Assembly (NCBI GenBank): GCA_028707535.1
Contig: JAQWAU010000004.1
Location: 1-46,028, forward strand
Direction: 5' to 3'
Source of the DNA: Heliobacteriaceae bacterium
GTDB taxonomy: Bacteria > Bacillota > Desulfitobacteriia > Heliobacteriales > Heliobacteriaceae
Length of the DNA: 46,028 nucleotides
Made by a program: the position numbers and the translations under genes. The notes below the pieces were generated by a model, which was not told where the DNA came from, searched no databases, and worked only from the letters and a program-made list of their open reading frames with translations. This document shows, one piece after another, positions 26,601 through 35,392 of this stretch (position 1 is the first letter of the stretch; every line of letters begins with the position of its first letter).

Positions 26601-27662
26601 GTGGTACTACCCCGGCGTATTTCCCGGCGTATTTACGTCGGGCCGGTGGCGATTGGGGACGGGGCGCCGGTTTCCGTCCAGTCAATGTGTAATACCGACC
26701 CACAGGATGTAACCGCTTCTTTGGCCCAAATAGACCGCTTGGCCGCCGCCGGTTGTGAAATTGTCCGGGTGGCGGTACCGGACATCGCCGCAGCGGGTGT
26801 TCTGCCGGAAATTATCAAAGAGGCTTCTTTACCGGTAATTGCTGATATTCACTTTAATTACCGTTTGGCCGTAATGGCCGTAGAAGCCGGTGTCCATGGC
26901 CTCCGCTTGAATCCTGGTAATATTGGCGGCCTTCAACGGGTGAGGGAGGTTGTTGCGGCGGCCCGGGACCGCGAGGTACCGATCCGGATCGGGGTTAATG
27001 CCGGATCTTTAGCTAAACAGGTATTGGAAGAATTCGGGGGAGTGACACCGGAGGCCTTGGTAGCCAGTGCCTTGGAACATATCCGGTTACTGGAAGAGTG
27101 TAATTACCCCTGGATGAAGGTTTCGCTCAAGGCATCGTCTGTCCCTTTGATGCTGGCTGCCTACCGGCAATTGGCCCGTTTGGTGGACTACCCGTTGCAT
27201 ATCGGGGTAACGGAAGCCGGAACGGTCCGGACGGGCATGATCAAGTCGGCGGTCGGGATCGGGGCCTTGTTAGCGGAAGGAATCGGTGATACCCTGCGGG
27301 TATCCTTAACCGGGGATCCCGTGCCGGAAGTGACTACCGGCTGGGAAATCTTAAAATCGTTAGGATTACGGCAGCGGGGGCCGGAGTTGATTGCCTGTCC
27401 AACCTGTGGCCGGTGCCGGATCGACTTAACGGCAGTGGTTACAGCCGTGGAAAAAGCCCTGGAGCGGGAAACCCGTCCTTTGAAAGTGGCCGTGATGGGG
27501 TGTGTTGTCAACGGCCCTGGTGAAGCCCGCGAAGCCGATGTCGGTATTGCCGGGGGCCGGGATGCCGGAATCTTGTTCCGGCGGGGTGAAGTAGTCCGGA
27601 AAGTGCCGTATAATCAATTGGTCGGCGCCTTATTGGCGGAGATTGACCGTTTGCCCGATTAG
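26601..27662 (+). CDS. ispG: 4-hydroxy-3-methylbut-2-enyl diphosphate synthase (IspG/GcpE)
   Basis: A 353-residue short-form IspG. TIM-barrel part: VSVQSMCNTDPQDV, ADIHFNYRLA, GLRLNPGNIGG and KASSVPLMLAAYRQLA. The C-terminal iron-sulfur domain has ligands C266, C269 (CPTCGRC), C301 and the Glu in NGPGEA. It reduces MEcPP to HMBPP, the penultimate MEP step. The GTG start is 12 bases after GGAGGGGG, a slightly long gap. Together with dxr and uppS it puts three isoprenoid genes in one run. Confidence 0.95.
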   Translation: MVLPRRISRRIYVGPVAIGDGAPVSVQSMCNTDPQDVTASLAQIDRLAAAGCEIVRVAVPDIAAAGVLPEIIKEASLPVIADIHFNYRLAVMAVEAGVHGLRLNPGNIGGLQRVREVVAAARDREVPIRIGVNAGSLAKQVLEEFGGVTPEALVASALEHIRLLEECNYPWMKVSLKASSVPLMLAAYRQLARLVDYPLHIGVTEAGTVRTGMIKSAVGIGALLAEGIGDTLRVSLTGDPVPEVTTGWEILKSLGLRQRGPELIACPTCGRCRIDLTAVVTAVEKALERETRPLKVAVMGCVVNGPGEAREADVGIAGGRDAGILFRRGEVVRKVPYNQLVGALLAEIDRLPD

Positions 27663-27694
27663 GGGAAATATGCCATGGGAGGATGAAATGATCG

Positions 27695-29419
27695 ATGCGA
27701 ATGACCCAACTGCTGATGCCTACTTTAAGAGAAACTCCCGCGGAAGCGGAAGTGGTCAGCCACCAACTGCTCCTCCGGGCCGGTTTTATCCGGCGGTCCT
27801 CAGCAGGAGTCTATCATTATTTGCCGCTGGGCCAGCGGGTGTTGCGAAAAATCATGGCGATTGTGCGGGAAGAGATGGATGCCGCCGGTGGTCAAGAAAT
27901 CTTAATGCCGATTATCCAGCCGGCGGAACTCTGGCTGGAGTCCGGGCGGTGGCATGTATACGGGGAAGAACTTTTTCGGCTTAAGGACCGCCATCAGCGG
28001 GAATTTTGCTTGGGACCTACCCATGAGGAGATTGTCACCGACTTGGTTCGGCATAATGTGCGTTCTTACCGGGATTTACCCCTTTTGGTTTACCAGATTG
28101 CCAACAAGTACCGTGATGAACGGCGGCCACGGTTTGGGTTAATGCGGGGCCGGGAATTTATCATGAAAGACCTTTATTCTTTTGACCGGGATGAGGCTGG
28201 TCTGGAGGAATCGTACCACCACATGTATACTGCGTACAGTAATGTATTTAGGCGGTGCGGATTGACTTTCCGGCCGGTGGAAGCTGACGCCGGGGCGATC
28301 GGGGGGACAGCCGGTACCCACGAGTTCATGGTATTGGCCAACTCCGGGGAAGCGTTGGTGGTCTATTGTGCTGCTTGCGATTATGCGGCGAATGTCGAAA
28401 AAGCCGAGTGTAGCTTTGAGCCACCGGTTGACCCGGAACTACCTTTGGCGATGACTAAAGTGGCTACCCCAGGGCAAAGGACGATTGCCGAAGTAGCCAG
28501 TTTTCTGCAGGTTTTGCCGGCGGAGACGATCAAAACCATGGTCTATCTGGCGGATGATAAGTTAATTGCCGTTTTAATCCGGGGCGACCGGGAGATTAAC
28601 GAAGTAAAACTACTAAACTATCTAGGCTGTTTAGACTTGCGCTTGGCGACGGAAGCGGAATGCCAGGCGGTTAGTGCCGGAGGGGCCGGTTATTTAGGGC
28701 CGGTTGGGCTTAAGGATGTTCCGGTTTATGCGGACCAGGAAGTAATGGGAATGATGCGGGCAGTTTCCGGGGCTAACGAACCGGATGCCCATTATGTAAA
28801 TGTGTGTCCCGGCCGTGATTTTGCGGTTGAAGGGGTAACGGATTTGCGTTTGGTGCAATCCGGCGAGCCGTGTCCCCATTGTAAGACAGCCTTGACTACT
28901 GCCCGGGGGATTGAAGTAGGGCAGGTATTCAAACTCGGAATTAAGTATTCCAAGGCCTTAAACTGTACCTACCTTGATGAAAAGGGCCAGGAACAGTTGA
29001 TGGTGATGGGTTGTTACGGGATTGGCGTAAGCCGGACCATGGCGGCGGCAATTGAGCAAAACCATGATGCTGACGGGATTATTTGGCCGGTAGCAATTGC
29101 GCCGTTCCAAGTAATCATTGTCCCGGTTTCGACAAAGGATGCGGTTCAAGTTCAAACCGCAGCGGATATTTACCAGGAATTAAACCGGGAAGGGTTTGAG
29201 GTGTTATTGGACGACCGCGCCGAACGGGCAGGCGTAAAGTTCAAGGATGCCGACTTGATCGGGATTCCGTTCCGGGTTACGATTGGAAATAAATATGCTG
29301 CTGACGGGCTTGTCGAGATCAAGGTCCGCAAAAACGGCGAACAGTTTAAGGTTCCTCGGACGGAAGTAAGGGCCAAAATCCGGGAATTAATTCAACATAG
29401 TTTGGTTCATAATGCCTGA
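27695..29419 (+). CDS. proS: Prolyl-tRNA synthetase (bacterial type with editing domain)
   Basis: A 574-residue class II synthetase. Motif 1 region is [18 protein letters not shown]; motif 2 is in [18 protein letters not shown]; motif 3 is in [13 protein letters not shown]. The YbaK-type editing insertion spans about residues 230-390, and the anticodon-binding domain starts near [14 protein letters not shown] at ATG 27695 matches the usual N-terminus; GGGAGG lies about 13 bases upstream, a long gap. rseP-(ispG)-proS-polC order is common in Firmicutes, though here two glycosyltransferases intervene before polC. Confidence 0.96.
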   Translation: MRMTQLLMPTLRETPAEAEVVSHQLLLRAGFIRRSSAGVYHYLPLGQRVLRKIMAIVREEMDAAGGQEILMPIIQPAELWLESGRWHVYGEELFRLKDRHQREFCLGPTHEEIVTDLVRHNVRSYRDLPLLVYQIANKYRDERRPRFGLMRGREFIMKDLYSFDRDEAGLEESYHHMYTAYSNVFRRCGLTFRPVEADAGAIGGTAGTHEFMVLANSGEALVVYCAACDYAANVEKAECSFEPPVDPELPLAMTKVATPGQRTIAEVASFLQVLPAETIKTMVYLADDKLIAVLIRGDREINEVKLLNYLGCLDLRLATEAECQAVSAGGAGYLGPVGLKDVPVYADQEVMGMMRAVSGANEPDAHYVNVCPGRDFAVEGVTDLRLVQSGEPCPHCKTALTTARGIEVGQVFKLGIKYSKALNCTYLDEKGQEQLMVMGCYGIGVSRTMAAAIEQNHDADGIIWPVAIAPFQVIIVPVSTKDAVQVQTAADIYQELNREGFEVLLDDRAERAGVKFKDADLIGIPFRVTIGNKYAADGLVEIKVRKNGEQFKVPRTEVRAKIRELIQHSLVHNA

Positions 29420-29442
29420 TTTTCGGATGAGGAGTTGGGTGT

Positions 29443-30072
29443 GTGCCTGTATCCATAATTATCCCGGCGTATAATGAGGAGCGAACTGTAGCGGATGTAG
29501 TCCGGGCTGCTTTATCTTCACCTTATAAGGACGACGTAATCGTTGTGAGTGACGGGTCAGAAGATAATACCGCTACCATCGCCCGGGATGCCGGAGCCAA
29601 AGTAATTGAACTGCCACATAACATTGGCAAAGGCGGTGCGTTATTGGCCGGGGTTCAAGCAGCGATGCATCCTGTGCTCATGTTTCTGGATGCGGACTTG
29701 ATTGGGCTGACCCCGAAACACCTAACCAGCCTGGCCTCGCCGGTTTTGGCGGGTAAGGTGGATATGACCATCGGTGTGTTCGGCAGTGGCCGGTTAGCTA
29801 CAGATTTAGCCCAGGTGATTACCCCCTATTTGTCCGGACAAAGGGCGGTAAAAAGGGATGTTTTTTTGGCCATCTCCAAGTTGGAAGCCAGCCGGTACGG
29901 GGTTGAAGTGGCTTTAACCCGGCATTTTGCCCATACTGAAAACTTGCGGAAAGCAGAAGTTGTTTTGCCGGATTTGACACACTTGATGAAAGAGGAAAAG
30001 ATGGGGTTAGTCAAAGGGTTTAAGGCCCGGATGAAAATGTACTGGGAAATAGCTAAGACGGTAAAAGATTAG
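29443..30072 (+). CDS. Family 2 glycosyltransferase (GT-A fold)
   Basis: A 209-residue GT2 enzyme: nucleotide-sugar-binding IIPAYNEERTVADVV, VVSDGSEDNT, then HNIGKGGALLAG and the metal-binding DAD in LMFLDADLIGL. No membrane span is visible, so it is probably soluble or peripheral. The length and motifs resemble DPM1-like or phosphoglycerate-glycosylating enzymes, but donor and acceptor cannot be told. GTG 29443 follows GAGGAG. A terminator lies right after it, and a second glycosyltransferase of a different fold starts 54 bases later. Confidence 0.85.
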   Translation: MPVSIIIPAYNEERTVADVVRAALSSPYKDDVIVVSDGSEDNTATIARDAGAKVIELPHNIGKGGALLAGVQAAMHPVLMFLDADLIGLTPKHLTSLASPVLAGKVDMTIGVFGSGRLATDLAQVITPYLSGQRAVKRDVFLAISKLEASRYGVEVALTRHFAHTENLRKAEVVLPDLTHLMKEEKMGLVKGFKARMKMYWEIAKTVKD

Positions 30073-30076
30073 TTGG

Positions 30077-30106
30077 AGCGGGCTCCGTTCGGGAGCCGCT
30101 TTTTTT
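30077..30106 (+). terminator. Intrinsic terminator between the two glycosyltransferase genes
   Basis: Stem AGC/GCT (30077-30079, 30098-30100) plus GGCTCC/GGAGCC (30081-30086, 30092-30097) with one bulged G, loop GTTCG, then a run of seven T. Confidence 0.82.
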
Positions 30107-30125
30107 GACATGGGGAGTTGGCCAA

Positions 30126-31271
30126 GTGGGTTCAATAGATGTCTTGATCCTATCGGTTAATGCCGGTGCCGGCCATGAGCGGGCTGCCCAGGCGGTGGCG
30201 GCTGCTCTAAGCAGGCGGGGTTCAACGGTAAAGGTCGCCGATGCTTTTGGTTGTGGGCCACGGTGGGTGTTTTCCACGGTGATTGGCAGCTATTTGCAGA
30301 TGTTGCTCTGGGTGCCCGGCTTTTACCGCTTTCTTTACCGGACGGCGGAAAAACCTGTGGCCGCATCACTCGGCAAGTCGTTGTTAACAGCCTATTTGTA
30401 CGCTTTTTTGGGGCCGGGGCTGCGTCGGTTGCTCCGGGAAACAGCACCGAAGGTAATTGTCTGTACCCATCCATTTCCTTTAGGGGTACTTTGTACCTTG
30501 CAGCGGGAGTCTTGGTTCAGGGCCAAGCTTGCCGGGGTGGTGACTGATTTTACGGTCCACCCTTTTTGGGCTTTTCCCGGTTGCAGTCGCTATTACCTGG
30601 CGGCCGTACCACTGCTGGATGAATTGACTGCTTTGGGGGAAGCCCGGGGAAAAGGGCTGGTGACGGCGATTCCGATTAATGCTGCTTTTGCTCGGGCCAA
30701 ACAACTAACTAGGGAAGAGGCGGAAAAACGGCTCGGCTTAAATCCGGTCCCTAACCGGGTTTTGCTGATGGGTGGCAGTCTGGGTTTAGGTCCGGTCGCA
30801 GGTTTGGTAAAACGGCTGCTAGCGGGGGCTACTATGCCACTCCAATTGGTAGTAGTAGCCGGCAAAAACCGTTTGTTGGCAGAACGGTTACAAGCCTTGG
30901 CGGTTTCTCCCGACCAGTTGGTTGTATACGGATTTACGCAAGCTGTTCCGGAATTAATGGCTTGTGCCGATGTTTTCGTTTCCAAACCAGGGGGACTTTC
31001 CGCTTCGGAAGCTTTAGCCCTGGGTCTACCACAGATTTTATTTCCCCCTTTGCCCGGGCACGAAGAGGTAAACCACCGTTTCCTAATTAAACAACAGGTG
31101 GCGGTGACGATTGATAACTTGGCGAACGTGGTGGACATTGTTCAGGGGGTACTGGCCGATCCTATCCGGCGGGCAGGCTTGCGCCGGGCAACTGAAGGCC
31201 TCGGCAATGTAAATGCTGCCGAAGAGGTGGCCGGTGATTTGGTGACCTTGGTTCGGTCTGTATCCGGTTAA
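30126..31271 (+). CDS. MGDG-synthase/MurG-like glycosyltransferase (GT28, GT-B fold)
   Basis: A 381-residue GT-B enzyme. The N-terminal MGDG_synth motif is LSVNAGAGHERAAQAVAAAL; the C-terminal donor-binding part has LLMGGSLGLGP, VYGFTQAVPELMACADVFVS and KPGGLSASEALALGLP. Relatives include UgtP (glucosyl-diacylglycerol synthase) and plant MGDG synthase, so a membrane glycolipid is a likely product; donor sugar and acceptor are unknown. GTG 30126 is 8 bases after GGGGAG at 30112-30117; the upstream in-frame TTG 30105 is inside the terminator T-run. polC follows 20 bases later. Confidence 0.86.
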   Translation: MGSIDVLILSVNAGAGHERAAQAVAAALSRRGSTVKVADAFGCGPRWVFSTVIGSYLQMLLWVPGFYRFLYRTAEKPVAASLGKSLLTAYLYAFLGPGLRRLLRETAPKVIVCTHPFPLGVLCTLQRESWFRAKLAGVVTDFTVHPFWAFPGCSRYYLAAVPLLDELTALGEARGKGLVTAIPINAAFARAKQLTREEAEKRLGLNPVPNRVLLMGGSLGLGPVAGLVKRLLAGATMPLQLVVVAGKNRLLAERLQALAVSPDQLVVYGFTQAVPELMACADVFVSKPGGLSASEALALGLPQILFPPLPGHEEVNHRFLIKQQVAVTIDNLANVVDIVQGVLADPIRRAGLRRATEGLGNVNAAEEVAGDLVTLVRSVSG

Positions 31272-31291
31272 GAATAAGGGGTTGGGCTTAA

Positions 31292-34200
31292 TTGTTAACA
31301 ACATATACCCAGGAGATACAAACAAAACTGGGCTTGCATTTGTGCCAGGTAACGGTCAGGGAGAGTCGGGCGGCCTGGGAGGTTCTAGTCAGGGCCACCC
31401 GGCCATGGCCGGAAACGGCGGTGCAGGTTTGGCGGGAAAAGATCCTGGCGACGGTTCCCGGCCTGGTGGCGGTGGATATCCGGGTTGAATGTGTGTTGGC
31501 TGATGTGGCGCAATTGGTGGACGATTATTGGGATTGTTGGGTCAATGTAACCATACCGGAAACAGCGCCGGTATTACGCACGGCCTTGGCTGGGGCCGGA
31601 CGGCACACCGAAGGCAGACAGGTGATTCTTACTTTGGAAGCGGTGCAAGCTGCTTTGTTGGCCAAACGGCAGTGTTTCCGGGACTTGCGCAAAACGGCCT
31701 CCCAGGCTTTCGGCCTGGAAGTAGAGCTGGTAATCGAAGAAATTCCGGTGCCGGATCCGGAGGAGTACCAGCATGCCCGGGAAGAAGAGGAAAAGCGCCT
31801 CTGGGTGGTGGCTAATGGGATCAACCGGACGGAAAAAGAAAAAGCCGGTGGTGGTCCTGTTCTGGGGCGGCCAATTGGGGACACCACGGTAACCAGGATC
31901 GCCGATCTAAATGAAGAAGAACGCAGCGTAACTATCCGGGGCCGGGTCTTCGGTCTGCAAGCGCGGGAAATGAAGACCGGCCGGTGTTTGGTTACTTTTA
32001 ATCTGGATGATGGCACCAGTGCGGTTATGGTAAAGGTTTTTGCGGATGATAAGGATCAGCTTTTGGGGGCCGGTCGGCTTAAAGATGGGGTGGGGGTTAA
32101 GGTGCGGGGATCGTTCCAACACGACCGGTACCTGCAGGAGCTTGTTGTTCAAGCCAAAGACATCAACTTGGCCCCGGTGACATTCCGGACCGATGATGCG
32201 CCGGAAAAACGGATGGAACTACACGCCCACACGAAAATGAGCACCCTGGATGCGGTAGTGACGGCTAAAGACTTAGTCGCCAGGGCAGCGGCCTGGGGAC
32301 ATCCAGCCATCGCTATTACCGACCATGGGGTGGTGCAGGCTTTTCCGGAAGCCTATGAAGCAGGGCAAAAACATAACATTAAAGTTATTTATGGGGTCGA
32401 AGGCTACTTAGTCGATAAACCACCGGCTTCCGGGGAAAAATTGATTTCCTACCATGTTATTATCTTGGTTTGCAACAAGACCGGGTTACATAATCTTTAC
32501 CGGTTGATTACCACTTCTCACTTAGAGCACTTTTACCGGCGACCACGCATTCTGCGGCAGGAGTTGGTAAAATACCGGGAAGGACTTCTGATCGGGAGTG
32601 CTTGTGAAGCCGGCGAGGTTTACCAGGCGGTCTTGAACAATGCCCCGCCGGAACGGCTGCGGGAAATGGCCGCTTTTTACGATTACCTGGAGATTCAGCC
32701 TAATGGCAATAACCTGTTTCTTTGCCGGCGGGGGCAGGTGGCTTCAGAGGAGGCCCTTCATGAGCTTAACCGGCGGATTGTCCGGTTAGGTGAAGAACTG
32801 GGGAAACCGGTGGTTGCCACCGGTGACGTCCATTTTCTTGACCCGGCGGATGAGGTTTACCGGCGGATCCTGTTGGTGGGGAAAGGGTTTGAAGATGCCG
32901 ATAACCCATCTCCCCTTTATTTGCGGACGACGGACGAAATGTTGGCTGAGTTTGCCTATCTGGGGCCGGCGACGGCAAAGGCTGTCGTCATTGAAAATCC
33001 TGCCGCCCTGGCGGCTAGAGTTGAGCCGGTAAAACCAATACCGGATGAGTTTTACCCGCCGGTGATCGAAGGAGCGGCCGACCAGGTCCGGGAAATGGCG
33101 GAAACGTCAGCCCACCGCTTATACGGCCCGGACTTGCCGGGGCTTGTCCGGCAGCGGTTGGATAAAGAGCTCCATTCCATTATTGCTAACGGGTTTGCCG
33201 TCTTGTACTTAATTGCCCATAAGTTGGTGAAGAAATCCAACAATGACGGCTACCTGGTCGGGTCCCGGGGATCAGTTGGCTCTTCCTTGGTAGCCACCCT
33301 TACCGGGATCACTGAGGTAAACCCTTTGCCCCCACATTACCGGTGTCCAGGTTGCTGTTTTTCCGAGTTTTTTACTGATGGGAGTGTCGGAGCAGGGGTA
33401 GACCTGCCCGACCGGGCCTGTCCCCGGTGCGGAATTGCTCTGGTTAAAGATGGTCACGATATTCCTTTTGAAACCTTCTTAGGGTTTGAGGGGGATAAGG
33501 TCCCGGATATTGACTTGAACTTTTCTGGGGAGTACCAACCCCGGGCACATAAATATATCGAAGAAATTTTCGGCAAAGATCGGGTATTTAGGGCGGGGAC
33601 GATCTCCACCATTGCCGCCCGTACGGCTTATGGGTTTGCAAAAAACTATGTCGATGAAAAAAAGATTGAGGTCCGTAAGGCTGAGATCGACCGGTTGGTG
33701 GCTGGTTGTACCGGGGTGAAACGGACTACCGGGCAGCACCCGGGAGGCCTCATGGTTGTGCCCCGGGAAGTTGATATCCACGACTTCACCCCTTTACAAT
33801 ACCCGGCGGATGATACCAGTTCCGCCACGATTACCACCCATTTCGATTACCATGCGATCTCCAGCCGGTTGGTGAAACTGGACATTTTAGGCCATGACGA
33901 CCCGACAGTGATTAGGATGCTGGAGGACTTAACTGGGGTTTCCGCCCAAACGGTCCCCCTCGATGATCCGGCAACCATGTCCTTGTTTTCCTCCCCGGAT
34001 GCTATAGGGGTTAACCCGGAACAAATTCGCTCCAATACCGGCACTTACGGTATCCCTGAGTTTGGCACCCGGTTTGTCCGGCAGATGCTGGAGGATACCC
34101 AACCAAAGACCTTTTCCGAACTGGTGCGGATTTCCGGTTTTTCCCACGGTACCGATGTCTGGTTGAATAATGCCCGGGATTTAATCAAGAGTGATACCTG

Positions 34201-34924
34201 CCGGGTTAATGAGGCGATTTCCACACGGGACGACATCATGATTTACCTGCTTTACCAAGACCTGCCACCAAAAAAGGCTTTTGCGATCATGGAAGGGGTG
34301 CGCAAAGGTAAAGGGGTCAAGCCGGAGGATCAGGAACTGATGCGTGAAAAAGGAGTGCCGGCGTGGTACATCGACTCCTGTAAGAAGATCAAGTATATGT
34401 TCCCTAAAGCGCACGCGGTTGCTTATGTGACCATGGCCTTCCGGATTGCCTGGTATAAGGTTCATTATCCGGAAGCATTCTATGCCTCCTTTTTTACGGT
34501 CCGGGCCGATGAATTCGATGCCGAAATGATCTGCCGGGGGATGAACCATGTCCGCCTTTTGGTCGAAGAATTGGACCATAAAGGAAATGACCTGACCGCC
34601 AAAGAAAGAAACTGGCTGACGATCCTTGAGGTTGCTTTGGAGATGTATGCCCGGGAGATCAATATCCAGCGGGTCAGCCTGCAAAAGTCTCACGCCACCC
34701 GGTTCCTGATCGAACCGGCCGGGCTGTTGCCGTCTTTAGGGTCCCTGCCGGGGGTGGGGGCCGGGGCCGCCCAGAACATTATGCAGGCCAGGGAGGAACG
34801 CCCGTTTTCTTCGATCGAAGACCTGCGGGTCCGGGCCCGGGTGAGCAAGACAGTGATTGAGTCCCTCCAGAACCATGGTTGTTTAGCCGGAATGGGGGAA
34901 ACCGACCAGTTAAGTCTATTTTAA
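31292..34924 (+). CDS. polC: DNA polymerase III alpha subunit PolC lacking the exonuclease domain
   Basis: A 1210-residue PolC; usual members are about 1430-1460. In order: N-terminal domain, OB domain (about 205-290), PHP domain beginning MELHAHTKMSTLD at residue 308, zinc ribbon (CPGCC, CPRCG), palm with catalytic D739 and D741 (PDIDLNFS) and D864 (LDILGHDD), fingers (HGTDVWL), and the clamp-binding end QLSLF. The 3'-5' exonuclease normally inserted in PHP is missing: only 17 residues lie between E370 (GVEGYLVD) and H388 (SYHVIILV). No DVETTG motif is present. PHP metal ligands (HxH, TDH, E370, H388, DVH) look intact. The TTG start is weakly supported by AAGGGG about 10 bases upstream. Confidence 0.95.
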   Translation: MLTTYTQEIQTKLGLHLCQVTVRESRAAWEVLVRATRPWPETAVQVWREKILATVPGLVAVDIRVECVLADVAQLVDDYWDCWVNVTIPETAPVLRTALAGAGRHTEGRQVILTLEAVQAALLAKRQCFRDLRKTASQAFGLEVELVIEEIPVPDPEEYQHAREEEEKRLWVVANGINRTEKEKAGGGPVLGRPIGDTTVTRIADLNEEERSVTIRGRVFGLQAREMKTGRCLVTFNLDDGTSAVMVKVFADDKDQLLGAGRLKDGVGVKVRGSFQHDRYLQELVVQAKDINLAPVTFRTDDAPEKRMELHAHTKMSTLDAVVTAKDLVARAAAWGHPAIAITDHGVVQAFPEAYEAGQKHNIKVIYGVEGYLVDKPPASGEKLISYHVIILVCNKTGLHNLYRLITTSHLEHFYRRPRILRQELVKYREGLLIGSACEAGEVYQAVLNNAPPERLREMAAFYDYLEIQPNGNNLFLCRRGQVASEEALHELNRRIVRLGEELGKPVVATGDVHFLDPADEVYRRILLVGKGFEDADNPSPLYLRTTDEMLAEFAYLGPATAKAVVIENPAALAARVEPVKPIPDEFYPPVIEGAADQVREMAETSAHRLYGPDLPGLVRQRLDKELHSIIANGFAVLYLIAHKLVKKSNNDGYLVGSRGSVGSSLVATLTGITEVNPLPPHYRCPGCCFSEFFTDGSVGAGVDLPDRACPRCGIALVKDGHDIPFETFLGFEGDKVPDIDLNFSGEYQPRAHKYIEEIFGKDRVFRAGTISTIAARTAYGFAKNYVDEKKIEVRKAEIDRLVAGCTGVKRTTGQHPGGLMVVPREVDIHDFTPLQYPADDTSSATITTHFDYHAISSRLVKLDILGHDDPTVIRMLEDLTGVSAQTVPLDDPATMSLFSSPDAIGVNPEQIRSNTGTYGIPEFGTRFVRQMLEDTQPKTFSELVRISGFSHGTDVWLNNARDLIKSDTCRVNEAISTRDDIMIYLLYQDLPPKKAFAIMEGVRKGKGVKPEDQELMREKGVPAWYIDSCKKIKYMFPKAHAVAYVTMAFRIAWYKVHYPEAFYASFFTVRADEFDAEMICRGMNHVRLLVEELDHKGNDLTAKERNWLTILEVALEMYAREINIQRVSLQKSHATRFLIEPAGLLPSLGSLPGVGAGAAQNIMQAREERPFSSIEDLRVRARVSKTVIESLQNHGCLAGMGETDQLSLF

Positions 34925-34938
34925 TCCGGAAACAAAGC

Positions 34939-34972
34939 AGCCGGGGAACCGTGTCCTCACGATACCCCGGCT
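34939..34972 (+). terminator. Hairpin after polC, probable terminator (possibly bidirectional)
   Basis: AGCCGGGG 34939-34946 pairs with CCCCGGCT 34965-34972, with an inner CGTG/CACG helix. It lies between convergent polC and the ferritin-like gene. The T tract is poor on both sides, so the termination strength is uncertain. Confidence 0.6.
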
Positions 34973-34990
34973 TGATTTCTCCGAATCGGA

Positions 34991-35305
34991 TTACTGGAAG
35001 GATTGCTGAAACCCTTGTGTCTGTTGTTGCTGAATGAACTGCCTGCCTTTTTCCGTAAACTGGGCCTCATTTTGATCGAGCATATACAAAAGTTCCTGCA
35101 GTTGACCGACATGCTGTCTTTCCTCATTGGCGATGTGGTAAAGGACTTTTTTCACTCTTTCGTCAGTCGTAGCCAGGGCATGGGCTTCATACACGATGAT
35201 CGCTTCAAGTTCACCGGCTAAGTCGACGCGGAGGGCTTGGGCCAGTTCTTGGTTGGATAATTGGCGTGGTACATTGGCGACGAACGGATTACTGATTAGA
35301 GCCAT
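34991..35305 (-). CDS. Encapsulated-ferritin-like (EncFtn-type) two-helix iron protein
   Basis: A 104-residue protein with two helices carrying E32 (AGELEA), Y39, E62 and H65 (EERQH). Both spacing and numbering match the ferroxidase residues of Rhodospirillum rubrum EncFtn (E32, Y39, E62, H65), as I recall them. It is too short for a four-helix ferritin, so the metal site would form between two subunits. The C-terminus is a Gln-rich tail (FIQQQQTQGFQQSFQ) without a cargo peptide I recognise, and no encapsulin gene is in the window. ATG 35305 follows AAGGGGGA; the in-frame TTG 35326 would add seven residues. Databases may label it only as ferritin-like or rubrerythrin-like. Confidence 0.72.
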   Translation of the reverse strand: MALISNPFVANVPRQLSNQELAQALRVDLAGELEAIIVYEAHALATTDERVKKVLYHIANEERQHVGQLQELLYMLDQNEAQFTEKGRQFIQQQQTQGFQQSFQ

Positions 35306-35392
35306 CGGTGCTAATTCCCCCTTCAAAAATATTGTTTAAGGTTATTATGTCCGGGAAAAACGAAAAAACCCCATAAGGTTTTGAGGTGTTGT

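Noticed and set aside
27643-27984. 113-residue + frame overlapping the proS start
   Set aside because: It overlaps the conserved N-terminal coding region of proS in another frame and shows no protein-like motifs.
31528-31815. 95-residue + frame inside polC
   Set aside because: A shadow frame with Gly-rich, non-protein-like composition; polC is continuous in its own frame.
32390-32460. Assembly deletion or frameshift explaining the missing PolC exonuclease
   Set aside because: The reading frame continues and both flanks align cleanly with PHP sequence; the short bridge looks like a normal loop. Only reads could fully exclude a collapse.
33479-34693. Several - strand frames within polC (up to 170 residues)
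   Set aside because: They mirror conserved polC codons, have no ribosome sites and no recognisable domains.
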